IMG/VR virus record: IMGVR_UViG_3300014913_000068
Location: 1 to 26,162 of that record
Reading direction: 5' to 3' (one strand)
DNA: 26,162 nucleotides
From: a virus
The notes under the pieces are model-generated. The model had not been told where the DNA came from, did not search any database, and saw nothing but the letters and a program-made list of their open reading frames with translations. Each line of letters starts with the position of its first letter. The first letter of the stretch is position 1. Below, piece after piece: positions 1-10,300 of the stretch. Made by a program: the position numbers and the translations under genes.

Positions 1-24
1 ATATTATACGAAAGGCAAGAGTTA

Positions 25-1635
25 GTGCAGCTTGTGGCAAATGATATGAATCTCCAGAATTATAGGAATATAATCAAAAGTATATCTTTAGGAGATAATA
101 TTCGTTTGTCTAGAGATGCTGAACGTAAACTGGCTTTAAATGATACTTGGTATCTTGGAACCTTTATTTTAGGATATAGTTGGTTGGATAGTAAATTTCA
201 TCCAGCACTTTGCACATTTTTCGATGATAATTTTGATACGAATCAAATACATTTACATCCACGAGGACATCTAAAAACTACAACTATTACTATTACTGGT
301 AGTATTCGTAGAATTCTTGTTCATCCTAATTGGAGAGTTGCGATTTGTGCTAATGTATCTGATAATGCTTCTTCGATGTTGAATGAAATTAGAGCACATT
401 TTATTCACAACACTAAATTTTGTGATCTGTTTCCTGAACATAAGGTGACTAGGTCAAAGCAAGAAGGAACTGGAATCAAATTTACTACGCCTGGTAGGAC
501 TTTAAAACATATTAGAGAAGCATCTTTTGAAGCATTTGGGATAGATACTGCTATTGTTTCAAGGCATTATGATATAATCATATTTGAAGACATTTGCGAT
601 TCCAAGAATTCTAAAACACATATGTTAAGAGAAGGAGTAAAAAGAACTTTTAAAGAAATGATGTCTCTTCTTACTCCAAGAGATGGACAAGAACCTGTAA
701 AGATTGTTGTAGGGACTAGATGGCATTTTAACGATTTTTACAGTTGGATTCTCAAAGGAAATGTAAAATCTAAAAAATATAAAGTGCTGATAACTCAATC
801 TTATTGGGAAGAGGATGGTGAAATTGTTGTATTATTTCCTGAACAATTTAGTTATGAATACTTAATGGCTTTAAAAGATGAAGATTCTGGTCAAGGTGCT
901 TATATCTTTAGTTGTCAATATCAAAATAATCCTATTCCAGATAAAGATAAAGAAATGGATACAAAGAAAATAAATAAATATAAAAATGTAGCTCCAGATA
1001 AGTTGCCTTTCTCTGGACTATATTTTAGATATATGACAGTAGATCCTGGTGGATGGGAAGAACAACGTGGTATTAAAAAGCATGATGACACATTTATTTC
1101 GGTAGCAGATGTTGATACTAAAGGTAATATCTGGATAAGAGAGTGTATTTTTGGGGAATGGCATCCAGACGATCAGATACTTTATATTATTTCTATGATT
1201 AGAAAATGGATTCCAAAAGATGTTGGGATTGAAAGTGTTTCCCTTCAAAAGACTTTAAATTTCTTTTTGAAAAAAGAATTAATTAAACATGGAATATATG
1301 CAGAACCTACTGAAATCAAAAGAGGAAAAATGTCTAAAGAAGAAAGACAGAGACGAATAATTCCTTACTTAAATGCTGGACAATTATATGTTCCAATAGA
1401 GCCTGATGGAACCCTGAATAAAGGAATTAGAAGATTGTTATTAGAGATGGATGAATTTCCTGCTGCTAAACATGATGATGGATTAGATACATTAGCTGAT
1501 ATTATTGAAATTATGGATGTTCCAGTCGAAATTGTTAAACAAAAAGTACCTTATAGGGTACCTCCAATACTCTATAGAAATAGAAGAAATTTTCAGACAG
1601 GACATTCTACAAGATCTATTTGTGGAGTTAGGTAA
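25..1635 (+). CDS. terL: Terminase large subunit (packaging ATPase/nuclease)
   Basis: This is the motor protein that pumps phage DNA into the procapsid and cuts it. Numbering from the GTG at 25, an N-terminal ATPase carries a Walker A-like loop HPRGHLKTT (78-86), a Walker B stretch YDIIIFED (182-189) and a motor-coupling motif VVGTRWHFND (228-237). The C-terminal RNase H-fold nuclease shows the acidic residues expected: TVDPGG (D340), GIES (E403) and KHDDGLDTLAD (D484/D485). Length (about 536 residues) is normal for the family. The reading frame stays open through base 1, so the true start may lie upstream; GTG 25, GTG 34 and ATG 46 are the first candidates here. The small terminase is presumably upstream of the window. 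The stop codon directly abuts the portal ATG. Confidence 0.95.
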   Translation: MQLVANDMNLQNYRNIIKSISLGDNIRLSRDAERKLALNDTWYLGTFILGYSWLDSKFHPALCTFFDDNFDTNQIHLHPRGHLKTTTITITGSIRRILVHPNWRVAICANVSDNASSMLNEIRAHFIHNTKFCDLFPEHKVTRSKQEGTGIKFTTPGRTLKHIREASFEAFGIDTAIVSRHYDIIIFEDICDSKNSKTHMLREGVKRTFKEMMSLLTPRDGQEPVKIVVGTRWHFNDFYSWILKGNVKSKKYKVLITQSYWEEDGEIVVLFPEQFSYEYLMALKDEDSGQGAYIFSCQYQNNPIPDKDKEMDTKKINKYKNVAPDKLPFSGLYFRYMTVDPGGWEEQRGIKKHDDTFISVADVDTKGNIWIRECIFGEWHPDDQILYIISMIRKWIPKDVGIESVSLQKTLNFFLKKELIKHGIYAEPTEIKRGKMSKEERQRRIIPYLNAGQLYVPIEPDGTLNKGIRRLLLEMDEFPAAKHDDGLDTLADIIEIMDVPVEIVKQKVPYRVPPILYRNRRNFQTGHSTRSICGVR

Positions 1636-3771
1636 ATGGCTCAGTTTGTTAGCGATAGCGAAATCTCTAAAATTGTTAGCCGAGATTGGAAATGGGCTGA
1701 CGATTATAGGGAGAGATATAAAGGTGAATGGAAAAGATTTTATAGAGCTTATAAAGCTTACTTAGATGAGACAAGTTATCCATTTGAAGCAAATTTATCT
1801 ATTCCTATTGTGTTTTGGATAATTGAAACTCAATTACCTTATCTTCTGAAAATGATCTTTTCGAATGGAGAATTTATAGAAGTTACTGGAAGAAACCTTC
1901 GAGGACAGTTATCTGCTCCTGCTGTAAAAGATATGTTAAATTATTTCTTTGAAAATCATTTCGATATCTACAACGATATGTATGAATTTGGAAAACAGTT
2001 GTTAATGTTTGGAACTAGTATTTATTTTCCGTATTGGGAATATGAAGTTGAAGAGCGAACCCAATTTATACCGGAGTATAGAAACAATGAATTTGTTAGT
2101 TATCGTGAAGAACGGGTGCCGCAAGTCATAAAAAACAATCCAACCGGTCGCGTCGTCGATATTTTTGATTTTTTTGTGGACCCAAATGCTTCACAAAAAA
2201 GTAATGCTAGATTTGCTGGTGAAGATTTGTGGTTAGATCCTATGGTATTGATTGAAAAACAAAGAATGGGATTATTTAAGAATGTAGAGAAAGTTTTAGG
2301 TTATGAAATGGTTGAAGCAAATCAGAGTCTTGTAGATCGTGAATCTGTATTGAATATTCAATCTTATCAGCGAAGTCCCTATATTTATCGAGGAAAGATA
2401 CATTGTGTAGACTATTGGGGATATATTTCAAAAGGATTTGAAAAGTATACTGATAAATTTACTATGAAAACTAAACGACAATTGATGCATTGTGTTGTAG
2501 CTTATTCAAGTAATATGGCTATGGAACAAGATGGAATTGTGTTATTGGCTGAAGAAACTCCATTTCACCATAATAAATTGCCTTATATTGATGCTAGAAT
2601 TCATCATTGTAAAGGTGAATTTTATGGAATGGGAGATATTGAAGTTATTGAAAGTATGTGTCAAGAGTTTATTGATATGCGTAATATGAGGTTGGATAAT
2701 CTCAATAGAATTCTTAATACAATGTTTAAGTTACGTATGGGAGTTGGAATTGATGAATCTGAATTGCTTTGGAGACCTGGTGGGGTGGTTCATGTTAGAA
2801 ATATGGATGATGTTATGCCATTAGAATCTGGTGGAATTGAGCCTGGACATTTCAGAGAAACTGAAGATATTCGACGGGATATTGAACAATTTTCTGGTGT
2901 CAACGATTTTATGGGTGGAAACTTTAGATCTAGTACAGGATTTAATGATACTGCTACTGGGATATCTTTAATTCAAAGAGCAGTGTTAGAAAGAACAGGT
3001 CTTAAAGGAAATGTTATTCAGCGAGCAATTAAAGAGATTAGTGAATTTACTTTTAATCTTGTTGCTCAGTATATGCCATATGGAGTTACTGTTAGAACTC
3101 TACTGCCGAGCAGTGCTTTAAAGTATAAATTTGTAGATGTTTCTGCTGATGCTTTACGACAGATGTATGATTATCAGATAGTAAATTCTACTGCTGCTGG
3201 AAACAAGGAACTTCGAGTAACGCAATTAATACAACTCTTCCAGACTGCTATACCTTTAAGTCAGTATGCTAATGTACAGATGGATTGGAAAGCCTTTTTG
3301 CGTAGATTGCTTGAGTACATGGAAATTCCTAATCCTCAAGAACTTCTTGGATTTCCTGAATGGGATGTTCAATTGCCAGAAGAAATCAATCAGGAGGAGA
3401 ATTTTATCCACTACGATCCTGCTGAAGAAAATAGAATGATGATTATGGAAGGAATTTATATTCCTCCTAAATATGGAGAGAACCATCCACTTCATCTTTT
3501 TAGTCATATTGATGCAAAAAATAGTACAAACGATCCAGAAACAATTCGTAGAATTGAGACTCATATTAACGAAACAATCAGATTACAGAATCAGGAAAAA
3601 GGACAATTTGCTAATGTAATGGCAACGGCTGTTGGTGCTGGTACAAATAGAGGTCCGCAAGCTCCACAGATTACAACTGGAGAAGCTGCTTCTCCTGGCG
3701 GTCCTGCTGGAACTGGTGGATTTGAAGGAGTTATTAGAAATACGGCTAATATGGGAGCAGGAAATGGTTAA
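1636..3771 (+). CDS. Portal protein
   Basis: Forms the ring at the head vertex through which DNA enters and leaves, docking terminase during packaging and the tail adaptor afterwards. It starts immediately after terL with GGAG about 9 bases upstream. The family signature is near residues 343-390: a helix rich in Arg/Asn (DMRNMRLDNLNR) followed by a segment ending ELLWRPGGVVHV, the usual 'PGG' turn of podovirus-type portals. The N-terminal part has the aromatic, charged helices typical of the clip/stem region, and the last ~40 residues are Gly/Ala/Pro-rich and probably disordered. At 711 residues it is in the size range of P22-like portals. Position between terminase and scaffold supports the call. 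Bases 2140-2160 inside the gene are unusually CpG-rich compared with the rest of the gene. Confidence 0.92.
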   Translation: MAQFVSDSEISKIVSRDWKWADDYRERYKGEWKRFYRAYKAYLDETSYPFEANLSIPIVFWIIETQLPYLLKMIFSNGEFIEVTGRNLRGQLSAPAVKDMLNYFFENHFDIYNDMYEFGKQLLMFGTSIYFPYWEYEVEERTQFIPEYRNNEFVSYREERVPQVIKNNPTGRVVDIFDFFVDPNASQKSNARFAGEDLWLDPMVLIEKQRMGLFKNVEKVLGYEMVEANQSLVDRESVLNIQSYQRSPYIYRGKIHCVDYWGYISKGFEKYTDKFTMKTKRQLMHCVVAYSSNMAMEQDGIVLLAEETPFHHNKLPYIDARIHHCKGEFYGMGDIEVIESMCQEFIDMRNMRLDNLNRILNTMFKLRMGVGIDESELLWRPGGVVHVRNMDDVMPLESGGIEPGHFRETEDIRRDIEQFSGVNDFMGGNFRSSTGFNDTATGISLIQRAVLERTGLKGNVIQRAIKEISEFTFNLVAQYMPYGVTVRTLLPSSALKYKFVDVSADALRQMYDYQIVNSTAAGNKELRVTQLIQLFQTAIPLSQYANVQMDWKAFLRRLLEYMEIPNPQELLGFPEWDVQLPEEINQEENFIHYDPAEENRMMIMEGIYIPPKYGENHPLHLFSHIDAKNSTNDPETIRRIETHINETIRLQNQEKGQFANVMATAVGAGTNRGPQAPQITTGEAASPGGPAGTGGFEGVIRNTANMGAGNG

Positions 3772-4132
3772 AAATCTAAATGAAATGAGAGAACGTATAC
3801 GAGAGAGTAAAAGTAAGGTTAATAAAAAAATTAGGGAGCTTATACCTGATGAGTTACCCCCAATAAAAAAAGCAACCTATGAAGAATTGAAGTCTTATTT
3901 AGATTTTATAAATCATCCATTCTTTGAGTTTTATCTTAAATGTCTAAAACATGCGTCGATGAGTTTACAAGCAACCGCATTAGATCAAGTGAATTCTTAT
4001 GAACTAGGAAAAGTAAAAGGGCAAGACATGGGTCTTCGGTTTTTAATTTCTATTCTAGAGGAAACTGAAATAGAAATGAAACGAAGAATTGATCCGAAGG
4101 AAAGAAAGATTAGAGAAACTGGAAAGGAATAA
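3764..4132 (+). CDS. Small unknown head-region protein
   Basis: A 122-residue, highly charged protein starting at ATG 3764, which overlaps the last 8 bases of the portal gene; GAGCAGGA just upstream is a good ribosome binding site. An in-frame extension back to 3632 exists but lies wholly within the portal gene and gives a low-complexity peptide, so I rejected it. The N-terminus is a basic helix (RERIRESKSKVNKKIRE). The C-terminal half contains a helix with the pattern YELGKVKGQDMGLRFLI followed by a Glu-rich tail. I recall small proteins with similar 'G..qG.rfL' helices between portal and scaffold in other short-tailed phages, but have no function for them. It is probably translationally coupled to the portal and may act in head assembly; that is inference from position only. 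Confidence 0.75.
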   Translation: MVKNLNEMRERIRESKSKVNKKIRELIPDELPPIKKATYEELKSYLDFINHPFFEFYLKCLKHASMSLQATALDQVNSYELGKVKGQDMGLRFLISILEETEIEMKRRIDPKERKIRETGKE

Positions 4133-4135
4133 ACT

Positions 4136-4939
4136 ATGCCTAATGATGGGACCGGCAACGATACTCCCAAAGATGGCCAAGAGAATGAATTAATCTTGGG
4201 TAAGTATAAAACTGTCGAAGATCTTGAGAAAGCTTACAAAACTTTAGAACGAGAATATCATGCAGCCAAAGCAGATTATAAACAAGCAGAACAGTTTGCA
4301 CAAATGGTTGCTCCTAATTTTAGGGTTGATGAAGAAGCTGGGACTGTTTCTTGGAATGAGGATTATTTGACTGAAGTTATGAAAGCTCTTGGATATAGAG
4401 TAGAAAAAAGCTCTAATTCAGAACCAGATTCTGATTCCGATACAGACAATGATAAGGATAATGATATGAATAAACTTGATAAAAACATGCTTGGAGAGTT
4501 AATTAAAAAAGAAGTACAGAAAATGATTAGTCCTGTAGCTAAAACTGTAAATGAAATGACTACTAAAGAAATGCTAAGTGAGATGGAAAACAAATTTCCA
4601 GACTTTAAAGATTACCAGAAAGACATTGGTTTAGAAATGAAGAAGCGTGGAATTGTTGTTAATAATGTTAAAGATCTTGAATCTTTATATTGGGCAGTGA
4701 AAGGAAGTAAAGGTGATCTATTTGATCGTAAGACTGCTGAAGCTGAAGCTAAAGCTCTTCATGATATGTTGATGAAAACAGGAAGTTTTAATCTTAGGTC
4801 CGTTAATGCTTCCAATAAAGAACCTCAAGAAATTACAGGTGATACGTTATTGGGTATTGATAGTAACGCATCTAAGACAGATGAAGCTAAAGCTGCTCAG
4901 CATTTTACTGGTAGTCCTGCTCATCTGCTTAAAAAGTAG
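4136..4939 (+). CDS. Probable capsid scaffolding protein
   Basis: Likely the internal scaffold that guides capsid assembly and leaves before or during packaging. The 267-residue protein is acidic and largely helical: a segment beginning LGKYKTVEDLEKAYKTLE (21-38) looks like a coiled coil and is the pattern I associate with podophage scaffolds, then an Asp/Ser-rich linker (about 93-110), then further charged helices, and a basic last few residues (HLLKK) of the sort that bind coat protein. It sits directly before the major capsid gene, as scaffolds nearly always do, with AAGGA 10 bases before its ATG. No Ser-His-Asp protease triad is visible, so it is probably not a combined protease-scaffold. 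Confidence 0.85.
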   Translation: MPNDGTGNDTPKDGQENELILGKYKTVEDLEKAYKTLEREYHAAKADYKQAEQFAQMVAPNFRVDEEAGTVSWNEDYLTEVMKALGYRVEKSSNSEPDSDSDTDNDKDNDMNKLDKNMLGELIKKEVQKMISPVAKTVNEMTTKEMLSEMENKFPDFKDYQKDIGLEMKKRGIVVNNVKDLESLYWAVKGSKGDLFDRKTAEAEAKALHDMLMKTGSFNLRSVNASNKEPQEITGDTLLGIDSNASKTDEAKAAQHFTGSPAHLLKK

Positions 4940-4951
4940 TAGGAGATAAAA

Positions 4952-6169
4952 ATGGTTGAGTTTGCTTCTCTTAGTAACACCTTAACTGGTGTTCGACTGG
5001 AAACTGCAATCAATCAAGAACGTCTAGTTCGTGATGTAGCTGAACAAATTTTGCTTCTTGATCCTAATGAATATCCTCTTGTTGTGATTAGTAGTAAATT
5101 GCGGAAACGTTCGTGTAAACAGACTAAGTTTGAATGGCAGGAAGACAAATTTACAAAACCCTATATGACCTATAAATCTGGTGATGACTCTTCTGGTGGT
5201 GATTTTTCAGATGAAACTAGTCTTACTGTCGATACTGATGAGTATATTCCTTATCAGAAATGGGATGCTTTCTTGAATATGAACAGTGGAGAAATTATCT
5301 ATCTTACTGAAACTCCTACTTCTGAAACAATAAACAATATTGTTCGTGGTGCTTTTGGAACTACGCCTGCATATATGACAGCCGATGATAAACTCTGGTA
5401 TATTGGTAATGTTGTTGAGGAAGCTGCTGGAGCACCTGTAGCTATTCATACAAAAATTACCATGCCTTATAACTATGTTACTAAATTGAAAACTGCTGTT
5501 GAAATGTCTGGTGATATGCTTGCTGATGAAACCTACGGCGGCCCTGATTGGGAATATTTCCGTAGGAAAAAAGGTGTTGAACATGCAAGGAAAATTGAAA
5601 GACTTTTCTGGTGGGGTCAGCGTGGCATTGATACAAGTATCCAGAACAGTGCCCATATGAGTAGAGGTGTTATGCATTGGTTGAGTGCTGATAATATTAT
5701 CTCAAATTCTAGTGGTGCTTATACTGCGCAGCAGTTATTTGAAGATATGGAAACAATTGGTAGATATGGAGCTGGTATGAGAACTGCTTTTTGTGCTCCT
5801 AGAGCTTTAACAACTATTTCTGGTTGGGGATTGGACGATCTACAGACAATTCCTAGTGATGAGACTTACGGTATAAATATTAAACGTTTAGTTACTCCAC
5901 ATCTTGATCTGAATCTTGTCAAAACGAAGATGTTTCAGGATATGGGTGGACAGAGCCATCCAACTTGGGGAAATCCTAATACTCTTATGGTTCTCCTCCA
6001 GATGGATAAACTCGCTTATGTTTTTAAGCGTGGTAGAGATACCCATTACATAGCTAATATTCAGTTGAAAGAAGATGACCTCCAGAAAGATCAGTATTTC
6101 TCACAGGTTGGAATTCAGTTTGAGCAGCCTGAAATTCATGGAGCAATTGACGGAGTTACTACTAGCTAG
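4952..6169 (+). CDS. Major capsid protein
   Basis: The main shell protein, expected to have the HK97 fold. It is 405 residues, starts after an excellent AGGAGAT ribosome binding site, and follows the scaffold. The N-terminal part with LLLDPNEYPLVV (34-45) then FEWQED (60-65) resembles the SU10-type capsid family (DUF5309), where such an 'EW.ED' motif sits near the start of the E-loop. The central region (FWWGQRG, then MSRGVMHWL) also fits that family. There is no N-terminal delta domain, consistent with a separate scaffold gene. A strong hairpin follows the stop codon, which is common after capsid genes. The family assignment is from memory of motifs; the capsid role is well supported by position and length. 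Confidence 0.88.
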   Translation: MVEFASLSNTLTGVRLETAINQERLVRDVAEQILLLDPNEYPLVVISSKLRKRSCKQTKFEWQEDKFTKPYMTYKSGDDSSGGDFSDETSLTVDTDEYIPYQKWDAFLNMNSGEIIYLTETPTSETINNIVRGAFGTTPAYMTADDKLWYIGNVVEEAAGAPVAIHTKITMPYNYVTKLKTAVEMSGDMLADETYGGPDWEYFRRKKGVEHARKIERLFWWGQRGIDTSIQNSAHMSRGVMHWLSADNIISNSSGAYTAQQLFEDMETIGRYGAGMRTAFCAPRALTTISGWGLDDLQTIPSDETYGINIKRLVTPHLDLNLVKTKMFQDMGGQSHPTWGNPNTLMVLLQMDKLAYVFKRGRDTHYIANIQLKEDDLQKDQYFSQVGIQFEQPEIHGAIDGVTTS

Positions 6170-6174
6170 GAACA

Positions 6175-6216
6175 CGGCGGCGGGACTCCCTATTTTTAGG
6201 GAGTCCTATACCCGCT
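6175..6216 (+). terminator. Hairpin after the capsid gene, terminator-like
   Basis: A perfect 10-base inverted repeat (6183-6192 and 6197-6206) with a TTTT loop lies between the capsid stop and the next ATG. A weaker outer pairing of GCGGG (6180-6184) with CCCGC (6211-6215) can alternatively form. The stem is followed only by CTTTTA, so the U tract is weak: it may attenuate transcription, protect the 3' end of capsid mRNA, or both. Confidence 0.65.
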
Positions 6217-6231
6217 TTTAAGGAGAGAAAA

Positions 6232-6675
6232 ATGGCACAATATCGTTGTGTTGTAGCAAATAAAAAGATTGTATTTCAGAGTAGAGATATAGATATAATT
6301 GGTAGACATAAAGTACCAATTCCATCTGTATCTGTAACTTTTAATAACCATCTACTCGACACATCTAAATTGAAAAATGGAGAAGAAATTGAAAAACTAA
6401 TGGATGGTTTGTTGACTGGTATAGATGCTAATCGTTGGAATAAATTGATTATCAAAGTGGATTTCAATAAAACTAAAATTAAACAGAGTCTCGATACACA
6501 AATCGAAAAACTCAAGAAGAGAAAAAAAGAACTTGAAGCTGCTAGAGTCAATCGTGGTCCGGTAATGGAATATGATAGTGTGAAAGTAAATTTAAGTAAT
6601 TCTACTACGGAAGGAGATTCCTTAAATGGCGAAACTAAGCCTAACGGGAACGGAGGTAGTCAATCAGATTCTTAA
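6232..6675 (+). CDS. Unknown small structural-module protein
   Basis: A 147-residue protein that I do not recognise, with AAGGAGAG upstream of its ATG. Residues 1-85 look like mixed beta strands and short helices. Residues 85-108 form a strongly charged helix (KQSLDTQIEKLKKRKKELEA) likely to be a coiled coil. The last ~40 residues are Asn/Ser/Gly-rich and probably disordered. Its end overlaps the next gene by 50 bases in a different frame, suggesting coupled translation. Position between capsid and adaptor would suit a head decoration, head completion or connector role, but nothing in the sequence decides. Confidence 0.75.
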   Translation: MAQYRCVVANKKIVFQSRDIDIIGRHKVPIPSVSVTFNNHLLDTSKLKNGEEIEKLMDGLLTGIDANRWNKLIIKVDFNKTKIKQSLDTQIEKLKKRKKELEAARVNRGPVMEYDSVKVNLSNSTTEGDSLNGETKPNGNGGSQSDS

Positions 6676-7339
6676 AAGAATCAATGAACTTGATTCTCCA
6701 GATATGGCTACTGTAGTAAAAGAGAATATACAAAATGCTCTTGTAGAGGTAACTTCTTTACATGATTGGGAAGCATTACAACGAAAAACAGATCTTACGT
6801 ATAATGAAGATCCTTTGTGTATTGGAGAAATTGAATTAGATGAAGATGTAGATCGAATTTTAATTCTTAGACCACAAGATACAACTTATCCTCCATTAGA
6901 TAAAATTCCTGCTGCTTTATTTGAAGAATACCAGACTAGATATGTAGAACCTTCTAAACCGAGATGGTATACATACGTTGCACCGGATCATTCTGTAGAT
7001 ACTGCTATTCCAATTTTGAAGATTAAATTATGGCCTACGCCGGCTGATGGAGATGTATTTCCAATGTGGTATATTGAGCATATTGCTGAAATAACTGACT
7101 GGGATAAAGTACCTAAATTGCCAAGTCATTTGTGGCATCTTGTAGCTTTACGAACAATGGCAATAATGGTCACTAGAATGGATATGGGAAAAAATGCTAT
7201 CTTACAAGCGAATACAGACTATGAAGCTTATTTAGCTAGAATGCTTGTTAGAGAAGAATATGGTGATGATTCTCCTAAAGAAATTAGACAAAGTATGACT
7301 GTTAGTTCTTGGTATAAAAGAAGGAGACAGTCATTATGA
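6626..7339 (+). CDS. Probable head-tail adaptor protein
   Basis: Likely the ring protein that sits under the portal and receives the nozzle (equivalent to T7 gp11 or P22 gp4). It is 237 residues. Features matching podovirus adaptors are an N-terminal helical part with a conserved Trp after 'LHDW' (about 46-49), a beta region around PQDTTYPPLDKIP, a 'KLWPTPADGD' segment (about 134-143), and a C-terminal helical bundle beginning LPSHLWHLVALRTMAIMV with alternating Tyr/Leu. The ATG at 6626 has AAGGAGATT upstream. It lies directly before the large nozzle-like gene, which it overlaps by 4 bases (ATGA), the order seen in short-tailed phages. The role is inferred from the motif pattern and context, not from a search. 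Confidence 0.75.
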   Translation: MAKLSLTGTEVVNQILKRINELDSPDMATVVKENIQNALVEVTSLHDWEALQRKTDLTYNEDPLCIGEIELDEDVDRILILRPQDTTYPPLDKIPAALFEEYQTRYVEPSKPRWYTYVAPDHSVDTAIPILKIKLWPTPADGDVFPMWYIEHIAEITDWDKVPKLPSHLWHLVALRTMAIMVTRMDMGKNAILQANTDYEAYLARMLVREEYGDDSPKEIRQSMTVSSWYKRRRQSL

Positions 7340-10300
7340 TGGAAATAAGTGAAAAATATCCATTAAAATATCCATATCCAATTATAGGAACATTAGATGT
7401 AAATATGGATGATGATCCTTTAATGGTTGGGTCTGTAGATCCTAGATTACTTGTAGATTGTAGGAATATAGATATCCGTCCAATGACGAGAAAACTTCGT
7501 AATAGATATCGCAATACAATAGATAATAATACTATTAAATTTTATTCTTCTGGTGTATTTTTTCCTGATGGATCTAAAGCATCTTTTCCTCTAACTGTAG
7601 ATGATTATTGGGATAGTTTTTATATGGCTTCAAAGAATTCTTCTGGTCAAGCAGAAAATACACTTTGTTTTCTTGTAACTTTAAAATTGAAATGTGATGC
7701 AGTTGTTCCATATGATAGATATATCTTTAGAATTAAACATCCATGGTCTAATGCTGCCGGAACAAATAAATCTGAAAATTATATGGCATTAGAGATCGTT
7801 CCAGGAGCTGCTAGAGAAGATGCATATATTAAATTCACAATGACTTATAGTGTGACTGAAGGATCTACAGATGTAGAAGATTTAAGAACAATAACAATAG
7901 GTGGTGCAGATGTATCTGGAATGGAATTTCCTTGTGATGGAAAATGGCATCAAATAGCTATTGGTAGAAATTTTAGTCTTGGACCTACCGAAAGTTATAT
8001 TGCATATTTTTTAGACGGTTTAGAATCTTATGAAGATGCAACTGATTTAAATGCAGTTTTTATGCCTTCACATGGACAACTATTGGAAAGTTCTTGTACT
8101 TACGAAGGCGCTACTTATGAGACAAAAGAGAATCTCTCTTATAATGCTTTATGGATAGGTGAAGGTGGAAATATGTCTATTGCGGAATTTATAATGAGAG
8201 ATTTTCCTAGAAGTGTTTCTCAAGGACAGATAAGCAATTCAGATTATGAGACGTGGCTAACTACATATAAAAATATTCAATTAACCGAAGATGACTATAC
8301 TGCTTCAGATGCTTATATAGTTTGCTATATACCATTCGATGAGGGTGGTGGAAAAGTTTTTACAGATAAAATAACCGAAGCGACTGGATATTTTTCGCCT
8401 CAAGAACCATTCGTAAACGACGACGGAAATCTTGTTTTTACGGGAAGCAATTGTGTTGCTAGACCTTCTAAAAGTTCTTCTCATAAGTTATTGATGGACC
8501 AATTAGATACTATGGACGGTGAGGAAGATTCAGGTCCATTATTTCCTGTATCTCCAGATCAAAAATTTGAAGATTATAAACCAGTTACAGGAACGTTAGA
8601 AAATATAGAAAAGTGGTATGAAGGGACTGTACAAATAAAGATAAAACTTAGAGGATTGAAAGAGGGATGTATTGGTGGAAATCTCTGGATTGTCAGAATA
8701 AGTGATTCGTCTATAGATCAAGGATATGCTTTAGTTTTAAGAAGTCCGAGTAGTTTTTGGGTTTATAGCTCTGCATTTACTCCTGATTGGTATGCTACTA
8801 ATACTGCTGGACAAGTAGATGAAAGTTGGATTGGTGTAGAAAAAACTATTACATATAATATTTATTTGAGTGTGAGTGGTGGAACCCCTACTTATAAATA
8901 TAATGCTGAAATGTGGGTTGATGGTGATTCTGTAACTCTTCAAACTATAGATGAAATTACTTTTTTTGATTTGAATGCTGCTGCTAGTTATCAGAAAGTA
9001 GTTCCTAGTTATATGGGTGGTGATTCTTCTTCTGGTAGAGATGATTATAACTTTTTCACTAAGCCTATGCTTGGAGGCCATGAAGCAAATGAAAATCATT
9101 GTTTACCTTTTGAATTGATTTTCATGAGAGCTTGGGCTGGATCAAAGTTTACACAAGATGATGTCGATAATACTTATTCTATCGAAGATTTACCTATTGA
9201 GTATTTAGTAAGATTGAAAGGTTTTCCAGGATACATCTATGATGATGATGTTGGTTTTAGTAAAGAATTAATTTGTATTCTTGAATCTGAATTAGGTCCA
9301 TTTAGTTTAGGTGTGTCTACTAAGCCTATGGGAATAATCACAACTCCACATCAATTTTATACTGATGTAGATGATATGGATGATAAAGGATTTGTATATC
9401 AAACAGATTATCGTGGAAAAGAAATAATGTATGCTATACAACAGAGATTAGCTTTTCGAGTTAATAGTGTTTATAAAGCTGACATAACATTGTTTGATAA
9501 TCCATATGGAAATGATTATTACATGCCATCTGAGGCTAGAGGCCAATTGAGATTATTGAACGGTATAGATTATGGACATTGCATTTCCTATTACAATACA
9601 ACCACATTTCAAAATAATTTAGAGTCTAGAATTGAGTTTGACTATGAAGCAGATGATGGACGATTTGAGACTCCAGAATGGGGTCAATTGAAAGGTATTC
9701 TATCTTTACATAATGTCATAGTATCTGATACCAAGATTCAGGGTCGTAGAAAGTATGGATTGACACTTGAGAAAACTAGATTTCTTAGACTTGGAACTCA
9801 AAAAGCTTTTGCAAATATTAAAAATGTGGATCAACCTTCTGGAGATATAACTTCATCATTACAAATAAAGTGGGTGACTTGTGGAACTGGTGCAGATACA
9901 ACTGAAGAGAGTCCAGCTTTTTTAACTAAGCCAAAAGCTATTAGAGGAATATATCAATATATTTCTGAAGACGGAAAAATTAATAAATTAATTGTTGTCG
10001 TTCATAATACAGTCTATTCATATGATCCAGATACTCAAAATTTTGCTCCAGAACCTAATGCAAATATGGATAATGTAGATGATGAACAGATAAATTTCAC
10101 AATAGCGAATAACAAACTTATCTTAATGGATAGTAATAACGCTATAAAATTGAATCATAAAAATAATTGGTCTACTCTTGGCATTCATAGACCGAATAAA
10201 ATATATGCTGAAGCATGGCCCTCTATCAAAAATGGTAGTACATATGGAGCTTTTGATGAAGATAGAGATTATCATTATGCCTATACTGCTCAATATTATG

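Noticed and set aside
1505-1765. 86-codon + strand frame across the terminase-portal junction
   Set aside because: It overlaps two clear genes in another frame and has no family features.
3632-3763. N-terminal extension of the small head gene to 3632
   Set aside because: It lies fully inside the portal gene in another frame, lacks a ribosome binding site, and gives a low-complexity Leu/Glu peptide; ATG 3764 has a proper site.
5207-5677. 156-codon open frame on the - strand inside the capsid gene
   Set aside because: It mirrors the capsid gene; composition (many Ser, Ile, His, Cys) is that of an antisense shadow, and it has no neighbours on that strand.
8737-9099. 120-codon open frame on the - strand inside the nozzle-like gene
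   Set aside because: Same reason: Ser/Ile/Thr-rich antisense shadow without supporting context.
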